Notes: generated by a model from the sequence alone, not told the origin. A DNA stretch of 48,140 nucleotides from an uncultured Cytophagaceae bacterium (GCA_903907745.1 CAIVPF010000157.1:1-48140), one strand, 5' to 3'. Counted from the stretch's first letter, positions 9,320-17,203 are shown. Program-made: numbers and translations.

Positions 9320-9955
9320 TTATTTCCATTGTAATAAAATCCAGTGCCCTAGAAAGAATAAAAATTGAAGCATCGCAATAACGCGAAATAAACTGGATTT
9401 AAAAGTAAATGGTCCAGATTGTAAGACATAATGAAAAAAGAAACTCGCTAACCACCAGGCAGCAAAATTCTGAATCGGAATCTGGCCACCCGCCCAATGC
9501 CAAAAATCAAAATGAATCGCCACAGGTTCGATCAATACATCCAAGGCCGTCATCAGGCCAGCCCCTAAGGCTGCATTCCCAATTTTTCCACCTAGATTCC
9601 ATTCTGAAACGACCGCTTGGGTAGACAGCACCAGCACTAACCAATTAATCCCAATCGTAAATGGTACCTTTAAAAAAGAGGCTCCCAGGGTGGCCCCATA
9701 GGCATATTGACCAAAAATTTTACCTGTTCTTACACCCTGAACTTCCAAAAACCAGGCTGAAAATGCGATGAGTACCAGCATCAAATAGGTCATGAAACTG
9801 GGTTTGGGATGATATGCGAAACAAATAAAACCCGTAAACCAAAGGGTCAAAGGGACCAAGGAAGTAAACCATTGCGCTGTCGCAGGAATGTGCATGCCGA
9901 TTAATCCAGCGGCATATAAGACCATTAAAAAACGTTTCAGAAAAATAGGATTCAT
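9320..9955 (-). CDS. Carotenoid biosynthesis protein (CruF/DUF422 family)
   Basis: This is a 211-residue integral membrane protein with about six or seven hydrophobic helices. It carries the family's conserved GKIFGQYAYG, GINWLVLV, DVLIEPVA and FWHW motifs. CruF-type enzymes hydrate the psi-end group of acyclic carotenoids (1',2'-hydratase). Members in Bacteroidota are usually annotated simply as carotenoid biosynthesis protein. It lies 45 bases upstream of a CarH-like B12 photoreceptor regulator on the same strand, which supports a role in light-regulated pigment synthesis. The other carotenoid genes (crtB, crtI) are not in this window. The family call is firm; the exact reaction is inferred. 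Confidence 0.85.
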   Translation of the reverse strand: MNPIFLKRFLMVLYAAGLIGMHIPATAQWFTSLVPLTLWFTGFICFAYHPKPSFMTYLMLVLIAFSAWFLEVQGVRTGKIFGQYAYGATLGASFLKVPFTIGINWLVLVLSTQAVVSEWNLGGKIGNAALGAGLMTALDVLIEPVAIHFDFWHWAGGQIPIQNFAAWWLASFFFHYVLQSGPFTFKSSLFRVIAMLQFLFFLGHWILLQWK

Positions 9956-9975
9956 AACAAATAAAAGGTTTTAGC

Positions 9976-10602
9976 TCACCAGCCCTCCGGCTTGTGTAGG
10001 ATATATCCATCTTTTTTTTCGATTTCGAGGGGTAATTGGCATTCAATTAATTTTTGTCGGCCGATAATCTGATTCGCCCGGGCAACCTCCGCCACCGAAT
10101 TATTATGGCGACCCGGAGGAAAAAACACAACCACCGATTTATCCAAAAATACCGTATTGACCGACTCGATACAGGGCACAAAATCGCTATCACCCGATAT
10201 TAAAATAGCAGTATCGTAGGCATCTAAATGAGCATCCATCAACAAATGCGTCGCAATATTCACATCCGTCATTTTTTCCGTGGGTAAAATCCAATCGTGA
10301 CCACATTCCCGGCATTCCATAAATTTTGCTTGGTAAGACCCATAAATTAAATCGACCCCCTGGACTTCCAAGGCCTCTAAATAAGTGTTTTGACGCTTTT
10401 CTTTGGGTGGATTGTGGGTAATGCGACTCGTAAAAAATTTAATCGCGATAAGCGTTTGATTGGCATGAATGAACCCTTTGATAAGTTTTGCGACGTCTAA
10501 CCACTTGCAATGCCTTAATCCTGAATCAAGCATCCCAAAATAGAGATTCGATCCATCCACGTAGGCAATAACACGCTGTTTATCTTTTATTTCGGATTCC
10601 AA
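9976..10602 (-). CDS. NYN domain (LabA/DUF88-type) protein
   Basis: A 208-residue NYN/PIN-like domain protein. The acidic active-site set of the fold is visible: DGSN at residues 16-19, TDVNIA around Asp113, and ISGDSDF with Asp138 and Asp140. A single CxxC pair (Cys97, Cys100) lies in a small insert. NYN proteins are metal-dependent RNases or RNA-binding proteins. Nuclease activity here is inferred from the preserved aspartates. The start must be the TTG at 10602-10600: an in-frame TAA lies two codons upstream and the next ATG (residue 24) would remove the DGSN motif. A -7 box lies 25 bases upstream within a hairpin. It may be co-transcribed with the carotenoid gene, 20 bases downstream. Confidence 0.85.
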   Translation of the reverse strand: MESEIKDKQRVIAYVDGSNLYFGMLDSGLRHCKWLDVAKLIKGFIHANQTLIAIKFFTSRITHNPPKEKRQNTYLEALEVQGVDLIYGSYQAKFMECRECGHDWILPTEKMTDVNIATHLLMDAHLDAYDTAILISGDSDFVPCIESVNTVFLDKSVVVFFPPGRHNNSVAEVARANQIIGRQKLIECQLPLEIEKKDGYILHKPEGW

Positions 10603-10606
10603 TGCT

Positions 10607-10614
10607 TATCTTTG
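10607..10614 (+). promoter_or_regulatory. Possible plus-strand -7 box before the double hairpin
   Basis: TATCTTTG matches TAnnTTTG on the plus strand, with no plus-strand gene after it. It would start a short transcript running into the two hairpins at 10626-10671 and a U-rich stretch. It may be a chance match. Confidence 0.3.
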
Positions 10615-10625
10615 TCAGGTGCTCC

Positions 10626-10681
10626 CCCAAAGATAGCATCTTTGGGCTGATGCCTCACCTAGGTGGGGCATTTACTTTTTT
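10626..10681. other. Double-hairpin non-coding element
   Basis: Two adjacent inverted repeats. The first is perfect: CCCAAAGAT (10626-10634) with ATCTTTGGG (10638-10646), 3-base loop. The second is ATGCCTCACC (10650-10659) with GGTGGGGCAT (10662-10671), one wobble pair, 2-base spacer. It is followed on the plus strand by a T-rich stretch (10671-10681). GCATC at 10636-10640 could also pair with GATGC at 10649-10653, which would exclude both main stems. On the plus strand this could be a short RNA with a terminator. On the minus strand it would be a structured leader of the NYN gene. No RNA family was recognised. Confidence 0.45.
10628..10635 (-). promoter_or_regulatory. Promoter -7 box of the NYN gene
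   Basis: TATCTTTG on the minus strand, 25 bases before the TTG start. It is embedded in an inverted repeat (10626-10646), so it may be part of a structured element instead. Confidence 0.4.
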
Positions 10682-10691
10682 AGCCTGGTAC

Positions 10692-10721
10692 AAAAAAAGT
10701 CTCAGTGTTTCCACTGAGACT
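10692..10721 (-). terminator. Rho-independent terminator after tRNA-His
   Basis: A perfect 10-bp stem (AGTCTCAGTG at 10698-10707 with CACTGAGACT at 10712-10721) with a 4-base loop is followed on the minus strand by a run of T. It lies 17 bases after the tRNA. Confidence 0.9.
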
Positions 10722-10738
10722 CTAATTTTCTAAACTCG

Positions 10739-10813
10739 GGCGGATGATGGGGCTCGAACCCACGACCAAGCGCACCACAAACGCCTACTCTAACCAACTG
10801 AGCTACAACCGCC
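10739..10813 (-). tRNA. tRNA-His (anticodon GTG)
   Basis: On the minus strand the sequence folds as a full cloverleaf. The D arm is GCTC/GAGT, and the anticodon loop TTGTGGT carries GTG. The T arm is GTGGG/CCCAT with TTCGAGC. The first base fits the extra G-1 and the discriminator is C73, both hallmarks of tRNA-His. The acceptor stem has one U-U mismatch at pair 5-68. No CCA is encoded. The gene has its own consensus promoter and terminator. Confidence 0.95.
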
Positions 10814-10824
10814 ATTTAGGACTG

Positions 10825-10855
10825 CAAAAATACGCAAAGGATGCTATAATGCAAA
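10825..10855 (-). promoter_or_regulatory. Consensus promoter of tRNA-His
   Basis: On the minus strand TTTG (10855-10852), 19 bases, then TATTTTTG (10832-10825) is a full match to the Bacteroidota consensus TTTG-N19-TAnnTTTG. The tRNA begins 11 bases downstream. Confidence 0.85.
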
Positions 10856-10860
10856 CCCGA

Positions 10861-10895
10861 TTTAAAAAATTAGGGAGAAATTTATCAAATCTCCC
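10861..10895 (-). terminator. Terminator after superoxide dismutase
   Basis: GGGAGA (10873-10878) and TCTCCC (10890-10895) form a stem with an A/T-rich loop, followed on the minus strand by TAATTTTTTAAA. It lies just after the sod stop codon. Confidence 0.65.
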
Positions 10896-10902
10896 CGATT
10901 TT

Positions 10903-11514
10903 CTATTTTTGAGCAGACAAATAACGCGCCTCCGCCTTATTCCAATCTACCACACTCCAGAAAGCATCAATGTAATCCGGACGCTTGTTTTGGAATTTTA
11001 AATAATAAGCATGCTCCCAAACGTCCAATCCAATCACGGGAAATCCTTTCACATCAGCCACATCCATCAACGGATTATCTTGATTCGGTGTAGAAGAAAC
11101 CGCTACGGACCCATCTTTTTGAGCCACTAACCAGGCCCAACCTGATCCAAAACGAGTTAAACCCGCCTTCTTAAATTCTTCCTTAAAGGCATCAAATGAG
11201 CCGAATTTTGCATCAATGGCCTTTGCCAACGTACCCACAGGCGCGCCTCCACCACTTGGAGATAAAATATTCCAAAACAAATCATGGTTAAAATGGCCAC
11301 CGCCGTTATTGCGGACAGCTGGCGCTAAGGTCGAAATCGAGGCAAATAATTCTTCCAACGATTTCCCTTCCAAGGCCGTACCCGTCACAGCCGCATTTAA
11401 ATTGGTCACATAAGCATTATGATGACGATCGTGGTGAATTTCCATGGTCAACGCATCAAAATGCGGTTCTAATGCATTGTTTGCATAAGGTAAAGGTGCT
11501 AGTTCAAAAGCCAT
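10903..11514 (-). CDS. Superoxide dismutase, Fe/Mn family
   Basis: It converts superoxide to oxygen and hydrogen peroxide in the cytoplasm. The 203 residues show the complete metal-ligand set: His27 (EIHHDRHH), His78 ([10 protein letters not shown]), Asp165 and His169 ([10 protein letters not shown]). The residues GGH before the second ligand and Gln146 in NQDNPL are the pattern of the manganese-type enzymes, although cambialistic forms cannot be excluded. No signal peptide is present. It is separated from tadA by 41 bases and followed by a hairpin terminator and tRNA-His, so it may be expressed alone or with the aroC-tadA genes upstream. Confidence 0.96.
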   Translation of the reverse strand: MAFELAPLPYANNALEPHFDALTMEIHHDRHHNAYVTNLNAAVTGTALEGKSLEELFASISTLAPAVRNNGGGHFNHDLFWNILSPSGGGAPVGTLAKAIDAKFGSFDAFKEEFKKAGLTRFGSGWAWLVAQKDGSVAVSSTPNQDNPLMDVADVKGFPVIGLDVWEHAYYLKFQNKRPDYIDAFWSVVDWNKAEARYLSAQK

Positions 11515-11555
11515 ATCAAATTGAATTAAATTGTTCGAATTACTAATTTATACAT

Positions 11556-11996
11556 TTATCTCCGCATGGAGAAAAATTCCTTTAAAAGGGTCTCCGATTC
11601 CTCCGCTAAAATTCCCGAAACCACCTCCGTCTTCGGATGCAACACTTGCTTTCCCAAACTCGAAAATCCACGTTTTTCTTCGGTGGCCCCATAAACCAAA
11701 CGGCCCAATTGAGACCAATAAATCGCCCCCGCACACATCAAACAGGGCTCCAAGGTCACATACAAGGTACAATCTTTCAAATATTTTGCGCCGATTGTTT
11801 GGGCCGCTGAGGTGATGGCTAGCATCTCCGCATGCGCCGTCACATCCGTCAATATTTCTGTTTGATTATATGCCTTCGCGACCACTTTTCCTTGACATAC
11901 CACCACCGCACCGACCGGAATTTCTTCCTCCTCGAGTGCGCGAGCTGCCTGGCGCAAAGCCAAACCCATGTAATATGAATCTTCGTTTGGCAGCAT
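11556..11996 (-). CDS. tadA: tRNA-adenosine(34) deaminase TadA
   Basis: It deaminates adenosine 34 of tRNA-Arg to inosine. The 146 residues contain the cytidine/deoxycytidylate deaminase zinc site: HAE (His55, Glu57) and PCLMC (Cys85, Cys88), with the TLEPCLMCAGAI context typical of TadA. The ATG overlaps the aroC stop by one base (TAATG), so translation is probably coupled and the two genes share a transcript. A general nucleoside deaminase function is possible, but the TadA-type motif context makes this less likely. Confidence 0.93.
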   Translation of the reverse strand: MLPNEDSYYMGLALRQAARALEEEEIPVGAVVVCQGKVVAKAYNQTEILTDVTAHAEMLAITSAAQTIGAKYLKDCTLYVTLEPCLMCAGAIYWSQLGRLVYGATEEKRGFSSLGKQVLHPKTEVVSGILAEESETLLKEFFSMRR

Positions 11997-13081
11997 TAAG
12001 CAGGCATTTGAATCACTTGATTACGCAAATAAAAATCGACAAGCACCAAAGCCGCCATCGCCTCCACAATCGGTACCGCACGCGGAACAACACATGGATC
12101 ATGCCGCCCTTTCCCCGAAACCGTTATTTTATCCCCCGCCTCATTCACACTATCCTGATCAATCATAATCGTAGCCACCGGCTTAAATCCAACCCGGAAA
12201 TAAATAGGCTCACCATTCGATATGCCGCCTTGAATTCCTCCGGAATGGTTGGTCAACGTACGAATCGACCCATCCTCCTTTTTCACAATCACATCATTAT
12301 GCGCAGAACCGCGCAAGCTAACCCCCTCAAATCCACTTCCATATTCAAAGCCCTTCACCGCATTAATGCTCAACATCGCCTTTCCCAATTCCGCATGCAA
12401 TTTATCAAAAACCGGTTCTCCCAATCCCACCGGACATCCCGTGATATAGGCCGAAATCACACCCCCCACTGAATCACCTTCTTTTCGAATTTGATCGATA
12501 TACGTAAACATTTTCTCCGCTAACACAGGATCTGGGCAACGAACCGCATTGCTTTCCGTCAGGCCTAAATCCAATTCCTCCACTGGGGTTTCTAATTTCA
12601 AAGTGCCCACTTGGGATACATAGGCCGAAATCTGAACACCTATTTTTTTCAAAACCATTTTAGCCAAAGCTCCCGCAGCTACTCGGGCCACCGTTTCCCT
12701 TGCCGAACTGCGACCGCCACCGCGATAATCTCTTAAACCATATTTAGCAAAATAGGTGTAATCCGCATGTGATGGCCTAAATTGATCTGAAATGTGCGCA
12801 TAATCTTTAGATCGCTGGTCTCCGTTCCAGACTAACATCGCAATGGGTGTCCCCGTCGTTTTCCCTTCAAAAACCCCTGATAAAATCTCGATTGAATCGG
12901 CCTCCTTGCGTTGGGTTGTAATCCGAGATTGACCTGGTTTTCGACGGTCGAGTTCCGACTGAACAAATTCCAAATCAAAATCGATGCCCGAAGGACAACC
13001 TTGAACCACCACGCCCACAGCAGGACCATGGGATTCCCCAAAGGTGCTTATCTGAAATAATTTTCCGTAAATACTTCCCAT
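11996..13081 (-). CDS. aroC: Chorismate synthase
   Basis: It catalyses the last step of the shikimate pathway, from 5-enolpyruvylshikimate 3-phosphate to chorismate, using reduced FMN. The 361 residues show the family signatures GESHGPAVG near the start, the [19 protein letters not shown] region around residues 119-137, and [19 protein letters not shown] near the C-terminus. The length is normal. It is followed by tadA with a one-base overlap and preceded by a BatD-like gene 6 bases upstream on the same strand. aroE lies elsewhere in the window (18762-19520) and an isochorismate synthase that uses the product at 30569-31714. Confidence 0.97.
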   Translation of the reverse strand: MGSIYGKLFQISTFGESHGPAVGVVVQGCPSGIDFDLEFVQSELDRRKPGQSRITTQRKEADSIEILSGVFEGKTTGTPIAMLVWNGDQRSKDYAHISDQFRPSHADYTYFAKYGLRDYRGGGRSSARETVARVAAGALAKMVLKKIGVQISAYVSQVGTLKLETPVEELDLGLTESNAVRCPDPVLAEKMFTYIDQIRKEGDSVGGVISAYITGCPVGLGEPVFDKLHAELGKAMLSINAVKGFEYGSGFEGVSLRGSAHNDVIVKKEDGSIRTLTNHSGGIQGGISNGEPIYFRVGFKPVATIMIDQDSVNEAGDKITVSGKGRHDPCVVPRAVPIVEAMAALVLVDFYLRNQVIQMPA

Positions 13082-13087
13082 ATTAAA

Positions 13088-14506
13088 TTATTTTGGCCTT
13101 TTCCAAACCAAGTATACAATGACAGCACCCATACCCATTAAGATCAAATTGACCACTTGGCGCCAATTTACCCATCTTCCCCAAACCACATCCAAGGTAT
13201 CTTTTAATTCAATCCCTCGGTATAAATCGCCTTCCCTTTGCAAGGTATTAAGCTTGTTATCGGAAGATTTTCCAGCGACAAGCAAGGTTAATTTCGAACG
13301 CAATGTGTCAAATTTCTCCGTTTTAACATTAAAATAAATCCATTGGAAATATTTTCCGAGAACAAATTTACCTGGTTGTTTGGGAATTACTTGAATTATT
13401 TCGGTTTTATTCCCAAACATTTTTTCCCGGAATGGAGCTATGGATGTGGATGTAGACAAGGTTGAAAAATCCAAGAAATAATCCGAATCCACCCGTTTGG
13501 AATCCCATAAAATACTATTGCCATCCCCAACTAAACTTGGGGAATATTCAATTATTTGACCCGTAAATGGATTTTCAGTGGTGATTTTTTCCACTAATTG
13601 AAAATTACCAACGGGCACCCGGCCACTCAAAGGATGCTGAGGAAGAATTTTTGGCTGAATAATAAACGGACTACTGAAAAAGAAGAGGGCCTTTTTTTCA
13701 AGCGATTTTGACTGTAGCTGAAGTACTCGAAAACGCAGGGCAGGAATTTGAATGGCCCGCGAATCCAAGGGAAAATAACTTGCCTGAAAAAATCGATATT
13801 CCGTATACGATTTTCCTTTGATGCTTACTTTTAAAATACGTTCGCTACTTAATCCAAAATTCTCTTCCCAACAATTTCGTGGTTTAATTTGCTGAATCAA
13901 TTGTGGGATTTGCACATCATTTTGATCAAATTCCAAGGCCAGCGCATTCGATTCCGGAACAAAAAAAGACATTTTCAGCGTAAATCCTTGCCCTAAAAAT
14001 GGCCTAGTCAAATCCGTCGAGACGATAAAAAAAGGCTGATTGGCTTTGCCGTTTAATTCAGTCGGAATGGATTGGGCCTCCTCGATTTCCTCCGATTCTA
14101 AGGTACTTGGCGAAACAGCAAGGGTGAAGGCCTCGATTTGAAGCGTTTGTTGGCCAGCCTCCACTTCCAAGGTCGGAATGGCCAAATTTCCTATCGCCGG
14201 CACTTCATAATATTGCGAAAAAGTTAAGGATTGAATAAATTGTCCGTTGACCATATTGGTCGATTTACTCCGACTAATCCCTTGTTTTTTAAGGTTGGGT
14301 ATTTCTGGGAAACGATAACCTGGAACGAGGTCGCTGGAGGCATTCGGGCTAGAGAACACAATTGAAATGACAAAGGGTTCATTCATTGTAATGGCCTTCG
14401 ACGGTACCTGAACGGATACGGATTCTTTGGTCTGTCCAAAAACCTCGCAAAAAACAAGGTTGAACAAGCCTAAAAAAAGAATACAAAATCGAAAATTTCG
14501 TGCCAT
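13088..14506 (-). CDS. BatD-like protein (aerotolerance family)
   Basis: A 472-residue protein with an N-terminal signal peptide ending near VFGQT (about residue 25). A large beta-rich extracytoplasmic part follows, then a single C-terminal membrane helix (about 450-468) and a short basic tail. The N-terminal 140 residues follow the BatD pattern: a pair of Ig-like strands, a VNGQFIQSLTFSQYYEVPAIG region and a conserved beta-strand ending VSP. BatD is part of the Bacteroidota aerotolerance (Bat) system with BatA, B, C and E, none of which is adjacent. It lies 6 bases upstream of aroC. A GTAAATTGC element sits 4 bases before the ATG. Role inferred from the family only. Confidence 0.62.
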   Translation of the reverse strand: MARNFRFCILFLGLFNLVFCEVFGQTKESVSVQVPSKAITMNEPFVISIVFSSPNASSDLVPGYRFPEIPNLKKQGISRSKSTNMVNGQFIQSLTFSQYYEVPAIGNLAIPTLEVEAGQQTLQIEAFTLAVSPSTLESEEIEEAQSIPTELNGKANQPFFIVSTDLTRPFLGQGFTLKMSFFVPESNALALEFDQNDVQIPQLIQQIKPRNCWEENFGLSSERILKVSIKGKSYTEYRFFQASYFPLDSRAIQIPALRFRVLQLQSKSLEKKALFFFSSPFIIQPKILPQHPLSGRVPVGNFQLVEKITTENPFTGQIIEYSPSLVGDGNSILWDSKRVDSDYFLDFSTLSTSTSIAPFREKMFGNKTEIIQVIPKQPGKFVLGKYFQWIYFNVKTEKFDTLRSKLTLLVAGKSSDNKLNTLQREGDLYRGIELKDTLDVVWGRWVNWRQVVNLILMGMGAVIVYLVWKRPK

Positions 14507-14510
14507 TCCC

Positions 14511-14519
14511 GCAATTTAC
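14511..14519 (-). promoter_or_regulatory. GTAAATTGC element before the BatD-like gene
   Basis: GTAAATTGC on the minus strand, 4 bases upstream of the ATG. The same 9-mer occurs before three other genes here. It resembles a -7 box (TAnnTTTG) with a changed end, but its closeness to the start would imply an almost leaderless mRNA. Confidence 0.35.
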
Positions 14520-14539
14520 ATAATTTGCGCGGCAGAAAT

Positions 14540-15298
14540 TCAGGGTTTACCGAAAATTTGCCAACGCATGGAAATTCCTAAGGCCACATAATAATCATTC
14601 CCATGCGTAAGACTTCGGCCCAAAGAGGCATCTAATTTGACATGGTCACTCACATAATAAGCGATGCCGCCATCGACCCAATGATCCGTATCTAGCGATG
14701 GAATGCGGCCAAAAGCCTCCACATAGGCATACCCACGCTTTCCAATCAGGACATTAGGCGCAATACGATAAATCCCCTCCACGGACCCATTACTATGAAA
14801 TTCTGAACCCAAATTATAGCCAATTCCTACCTTCCTGCTTAGATCAATTTGACAGGTAATGACTACATCTGCGAGGGAATGGGGTAGCGTGTTTCGTTCG
14901 CTTTCGTCGCGGTTGAGGTTGGCCAACTGGTAATGACTTATGATGGAAGTTCGGGGAATCCACTTATTACCAGGATGCAGGGACCATTTGAACCCGATGG
15001 CTTCAGATTGGAAGGACAGCCTTTCTCCATCCTTTTTTGTACCGATCAAAATATACCGAAGTTCTAATCGGCGATGAATCCCATATTTAATCAAGGAGGT
15101 CGGTAGCAAAAATTCAGAAGATTCAAGACTTTTATGCGCATTAAAGCCCATTTCTATTTGCATAAAACCCTTTTTTACAATAAAAGGACATTCTGTTTGA
15201 TCAGGACGATCTGTCTCCATTCGCCCCTCCTGCTGCGCCAGCACGGAGAAACTCATCAACAAACATAAAAATAGAGCCCAGAAACGAATCATGGACAA
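14540..15298 (-). CDS. Outer-membrane protein, MetA-pathway phenol degradation/transporter-like family
   Basis: A 252-residue protein with a signal peptide (residues 1-21, ending VLAQ) followed at once by the motif METDRPDQTECPF. That motif marks the family named after the MetA phenol-degradation gene product, common in Bacteroidota. The rest alternates hydrophobic and polar residues as in a beta-barrel and ends in an aromatic-containing strand. The family name does not imply phenol breakdown here, and the role is unknown. It lies between the BatD-like gene (33 bases downstream) and another predicted outer-membrane protein upstream, all on the minus strand. Confidence 0.75.
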   Translation of the reverse strand: MSMIRFWALFLCLLMSFSVLAQQEGRMETDRPDQTECPFIVKKGFMQIEMGFNAHKSLESSEFLLPTSLIKYGIHRRLELRYILIGTKKDGERLSFQSEAIGFKWSLHPGNKWIPRTSIISHYQLANLNRDESERNTLPHSLADVVITCQIDLSRKVGIGYNLGSEFHSNGSVEGIYRIAPNVLIGKRGYAYVEAFGRIPSLDTDHWVDGGIAYYVSDHVKLDASLGRSLTHGNDYYVALGISMRWQIFGKP

Positions 15299-15329
15299 AT
15301 ATAGTAAATTTTTAGACTTACCTAAAAAT

Positions 15330-16166
15330 TTATTTAGCCTTCCCGATCGTGAATCCTAAAACGCCGGCGAATTCGGCAAACCAGATGGATTGGTCGGCGG
15401 AATCAACTGACCGGCCGGTGGTATGAACATCCCATAAATTCGTGTAACCTCCTTTGACATCTGCTTGGAAGAACAAAAGTCGGGTTAGGTTAAGTCGGAG
15501 GCCTGTCCGCGCGGAGGCTCCGGCACCGGCAAGGTTCCAATAATTATTTTGACCCACGCTAAATAAACGTACATCCGACCGAGGAACGACAACGCCCACT
15601 CCGAGCCCGTTTACCCAATCCAATTGCATTTTACCCGCTTTCGCATGCCAAAGCGGCTTATAATGATCGATTTCAATAGCCGCATAATTAAACCCATCCG
15701 TATGTTCGTAATCCACAAAATCAGTGGGGTTGATGACAAAAGGGGAACTGGAAAATTTTCCGACATAAGCCGGATTCACGGCAATGCTTGGATTGGAAAC
15801 TTGGGCGGCAATATTTCCGGTGATTCGCGTATTTTGAAAATCATCGACTACGTATTTCATATGATCCCAACCGATGCTGATCGACCAATTTTCCTTAAAA
15901 AAATAACCCGCGTGAAAATTAAATTGTGGAATCGAAAACAAAGACGGATTAAAATAGGTTTCAAAGCCATCAAAGGCCGTAGGGGCATCAGAAGCGGAAA
16001 CATTCGCGAGGGTAAAATCATAGCCCGGCCCTTTGAAATGAATATCAGAACCGGGATAGGCCGAACGATTGTAACCCCAAAAAACGAAAGAAGTACCTTT
16101 CCTTTTTAAGTTTTGGCCGAAGGTCGAGAAACTTAGAATAAAAAATAAAATAAAATAATGACGCAT
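15330..16166 (-). CDS. Predicted outer-membrane beta-barrel protein, function unknown
   Basis: About 278 residues from the ATG at 16166, which starts a signal peptide (MRHYF to about STFGQ). The frame is open further upstream to 16316, but that extension is A/T-rich, Lys/Asn-rich and unlike a coding sequence, so I chose the inner start. The mature part has repeated aromatic, glycine-rich amphipathic strands and motifs such as FWGYNRSAY, GPGYDFTL and FNFHAGYFF, and ends with an alternating pattern. From memory, Bacteroidota genomes hold similar unnamed barrel proteins. No function can be assigned. It is 31 bases upstream of the MetA-type family protein and may share its transcript. Confidence 0.7.
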   Translation of the reverse strand: MRHYFILFFILSFSTFGQNLKRKGTSFVFWGYNRSAYPGSDIHFKGPGYDFTLANVSASDAPTAFDGFETYFNPSLFSIPQFNFHAGYFFKENWSISIGWDHMKYVVDDFQNTRITGNIAAQVSNPSIAVNPAYVGKFSSSPFVINPTDFVDYEHTDGFNYAAIEIDHYKPLWHAKAGKMQLDWVNGLGVGVVVPRSDVRLFSVGQNNYWNLAGAGASARTGLRLNLTRLLFFQADVKGGYTNLWDVHTTGRSVDSADQSIWFAEFAGVLGFTIGKAK

Positions 16167-16280
16167 TAGAAACAATTTAATTCCTGCAAATTTGAGAAAT
16201 ATTATGGTGGGAAAAGAATCAGTTTTATGATTATTATCAGAAAAATAAATTTTCATTCCATTATTTAAAAGACAAATCAG

Positions 16281-16288
16281 TAAATTGC
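16281..16288 (+). promoter_or_regulatory. GTAAATTGC element before the PhyH gene
   Basis: TAAATTGC preceded by G at 16280, 43 bases before the ATG at 16332. It is one of four copies in this window. It may be a variant -7 box. Confidence 0.35.
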
Positions 16289-16331
16289 ATACCCGATTGA
16301 AACAATTTTTATTCAAAAGGAATTTAGAAAC

Positions 16332-17159
16332 ATGAGAAAACCAGGGATAAAATTTGAATATAAAACTTTCAGCTTAGGTACAGAAATTACCGAGGAGCAG
16401 AAAGAGTATTTCAAAAAATATGGGGTAATTCATTTCAAGAAGTTTATTTCCCCAGAAACTGCAGAAATATTTATTAGTGAATTATCTGCCATTGAAAAAA
16501 AATGGCTAGAGGAAGGCGTTCAAAAAATCAATGGCATTCCTTTGAAATTTGGAAAGAATCCGGAGGGAGAAGACATGATTCAGCGGATGTGTTTTACCAA
16601 TAAATACAGTAGTGTTTTAGCTGAATTTTTAAAGGATCCTCGTTTGAGTCAATTAATCGAATTCCTGGCTCCTTACGAAGGTCGTATTTCTGAGGAGGAA
16701 AAAGATGGCTTGGTATTTAATCATTATATCAACCAGCCGAATTCAAAATTCACCCAAATGGGTTGGCATACCGATAGTCCTAGGGATTTATTTTTAGGAC
16801 AGAAAATATTACCTATGTTAAATGTGGGTATACATTTGGATAATTGCCCTTCCGCAAATGGAGGCTTGCGCGTTATTCCGGGAACGCATAATCAAAGTGT
16901 CCTTAAATTATTGTTTGGTAAGAAACAATTCATCGATCATAAACCTGATACGCGGGAAGTGGCTTTTGAAATTGAAAAAGGAGATTTAACCATACACGAT
17001 GGTCGCTTATGGCACCGGGTGGAAGTTTCGCCTAATTTTGGCGAAAAATCGCGTCGACGCGTGATGTATGTACCTATCATCACGGGGAAATTCAAACCCA
17101 AATCGGAAAATAGTAAAACGCCATTTTACCACCGCTTTTCCAAGGTGGTTACAAAATAA
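16332..17159 (+). CDS. Phytanoyl-CoA dioxygenase (PhyH) family protein
   Basis: A 275-residue Fe(II)/2-oxoglutarate-dependent dioxygenase. The iron-binding triad is visible as His146 and Asp148 (GWHTDSPRD) and His228 (GRLWHRVEVSP), with an Arg near 241-243 for 2-oxoglutarate. A double-stranded beta-helix pattern and the motif GGLRVIPGTHNQS lie between. PhyH-family enzymes hydroxylate many different small molecules or lipids, so the substrate cannot be named. It is transcribed divergently from the barrel protein and followed by a bidirectional terminator, so it probably stands alone. Confidence 0.85.
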   Translation: MRKPGIKFEYKTFSLGTEITEEQKEYFKKYGVIHFKKFISPETAEIFISELSAIEKKWLEEGVQKINGIPLKFGKNPEGEDMIQRMCFTNKYSSVLAEFLKDPRLSQLIEFLAPYEGRISEEEKDGLVFNHYINQPNSKFTQMGWHTDSPRDLFLGQKILPMLNVGIHLDNCPSANGGLRVIPGTHNQSVLKLLFGKKQFIDHKPDTREVAFEIEKGDLTIHDGRLWHRVEVSPNFGEKSRRRVMYVPIITGKFKPKSENSKTPFYHRFSKVVTK

Positions 17160-17174
17160 AAGAAATAGTAAAAT

Positions 17175-17203
17175 TAAAACCGTCCCGAAAAGGCGGTTTT
17201 TTT
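17175..17203. terminator. Bidirectional terminator between PhyH and ruvX genes
   Basis: AAAACCG (17176-17182) pairs with CGGTTTT (17194-17200), with a further GG/CC pair inside. The plus strand ends in a T run, and the minus strand gives TTTTAATTTT after the stem. It overlaps the ruvX stop codon. Confidence 0.7.

Noticed and set aside
11870-12472. 200-residue frame on the plus strand within aroC and tadA
   Set aside because: It is a shadow of genes with strong homology on the other strand, with a composition unlike protein.
15624-16109. Plus-strand frame of 161 residues opposite the barrel gene
   Set aside because: Antisense shadow of the barrel protein gene, with no ribosome-binding context.
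16167-16316. N-terminal extension of the barrel protein up to 16316
   Set aside because: It is A/T-rich, has no homologue-like pattern, and a signal peptide begins at the ATG at 16166.
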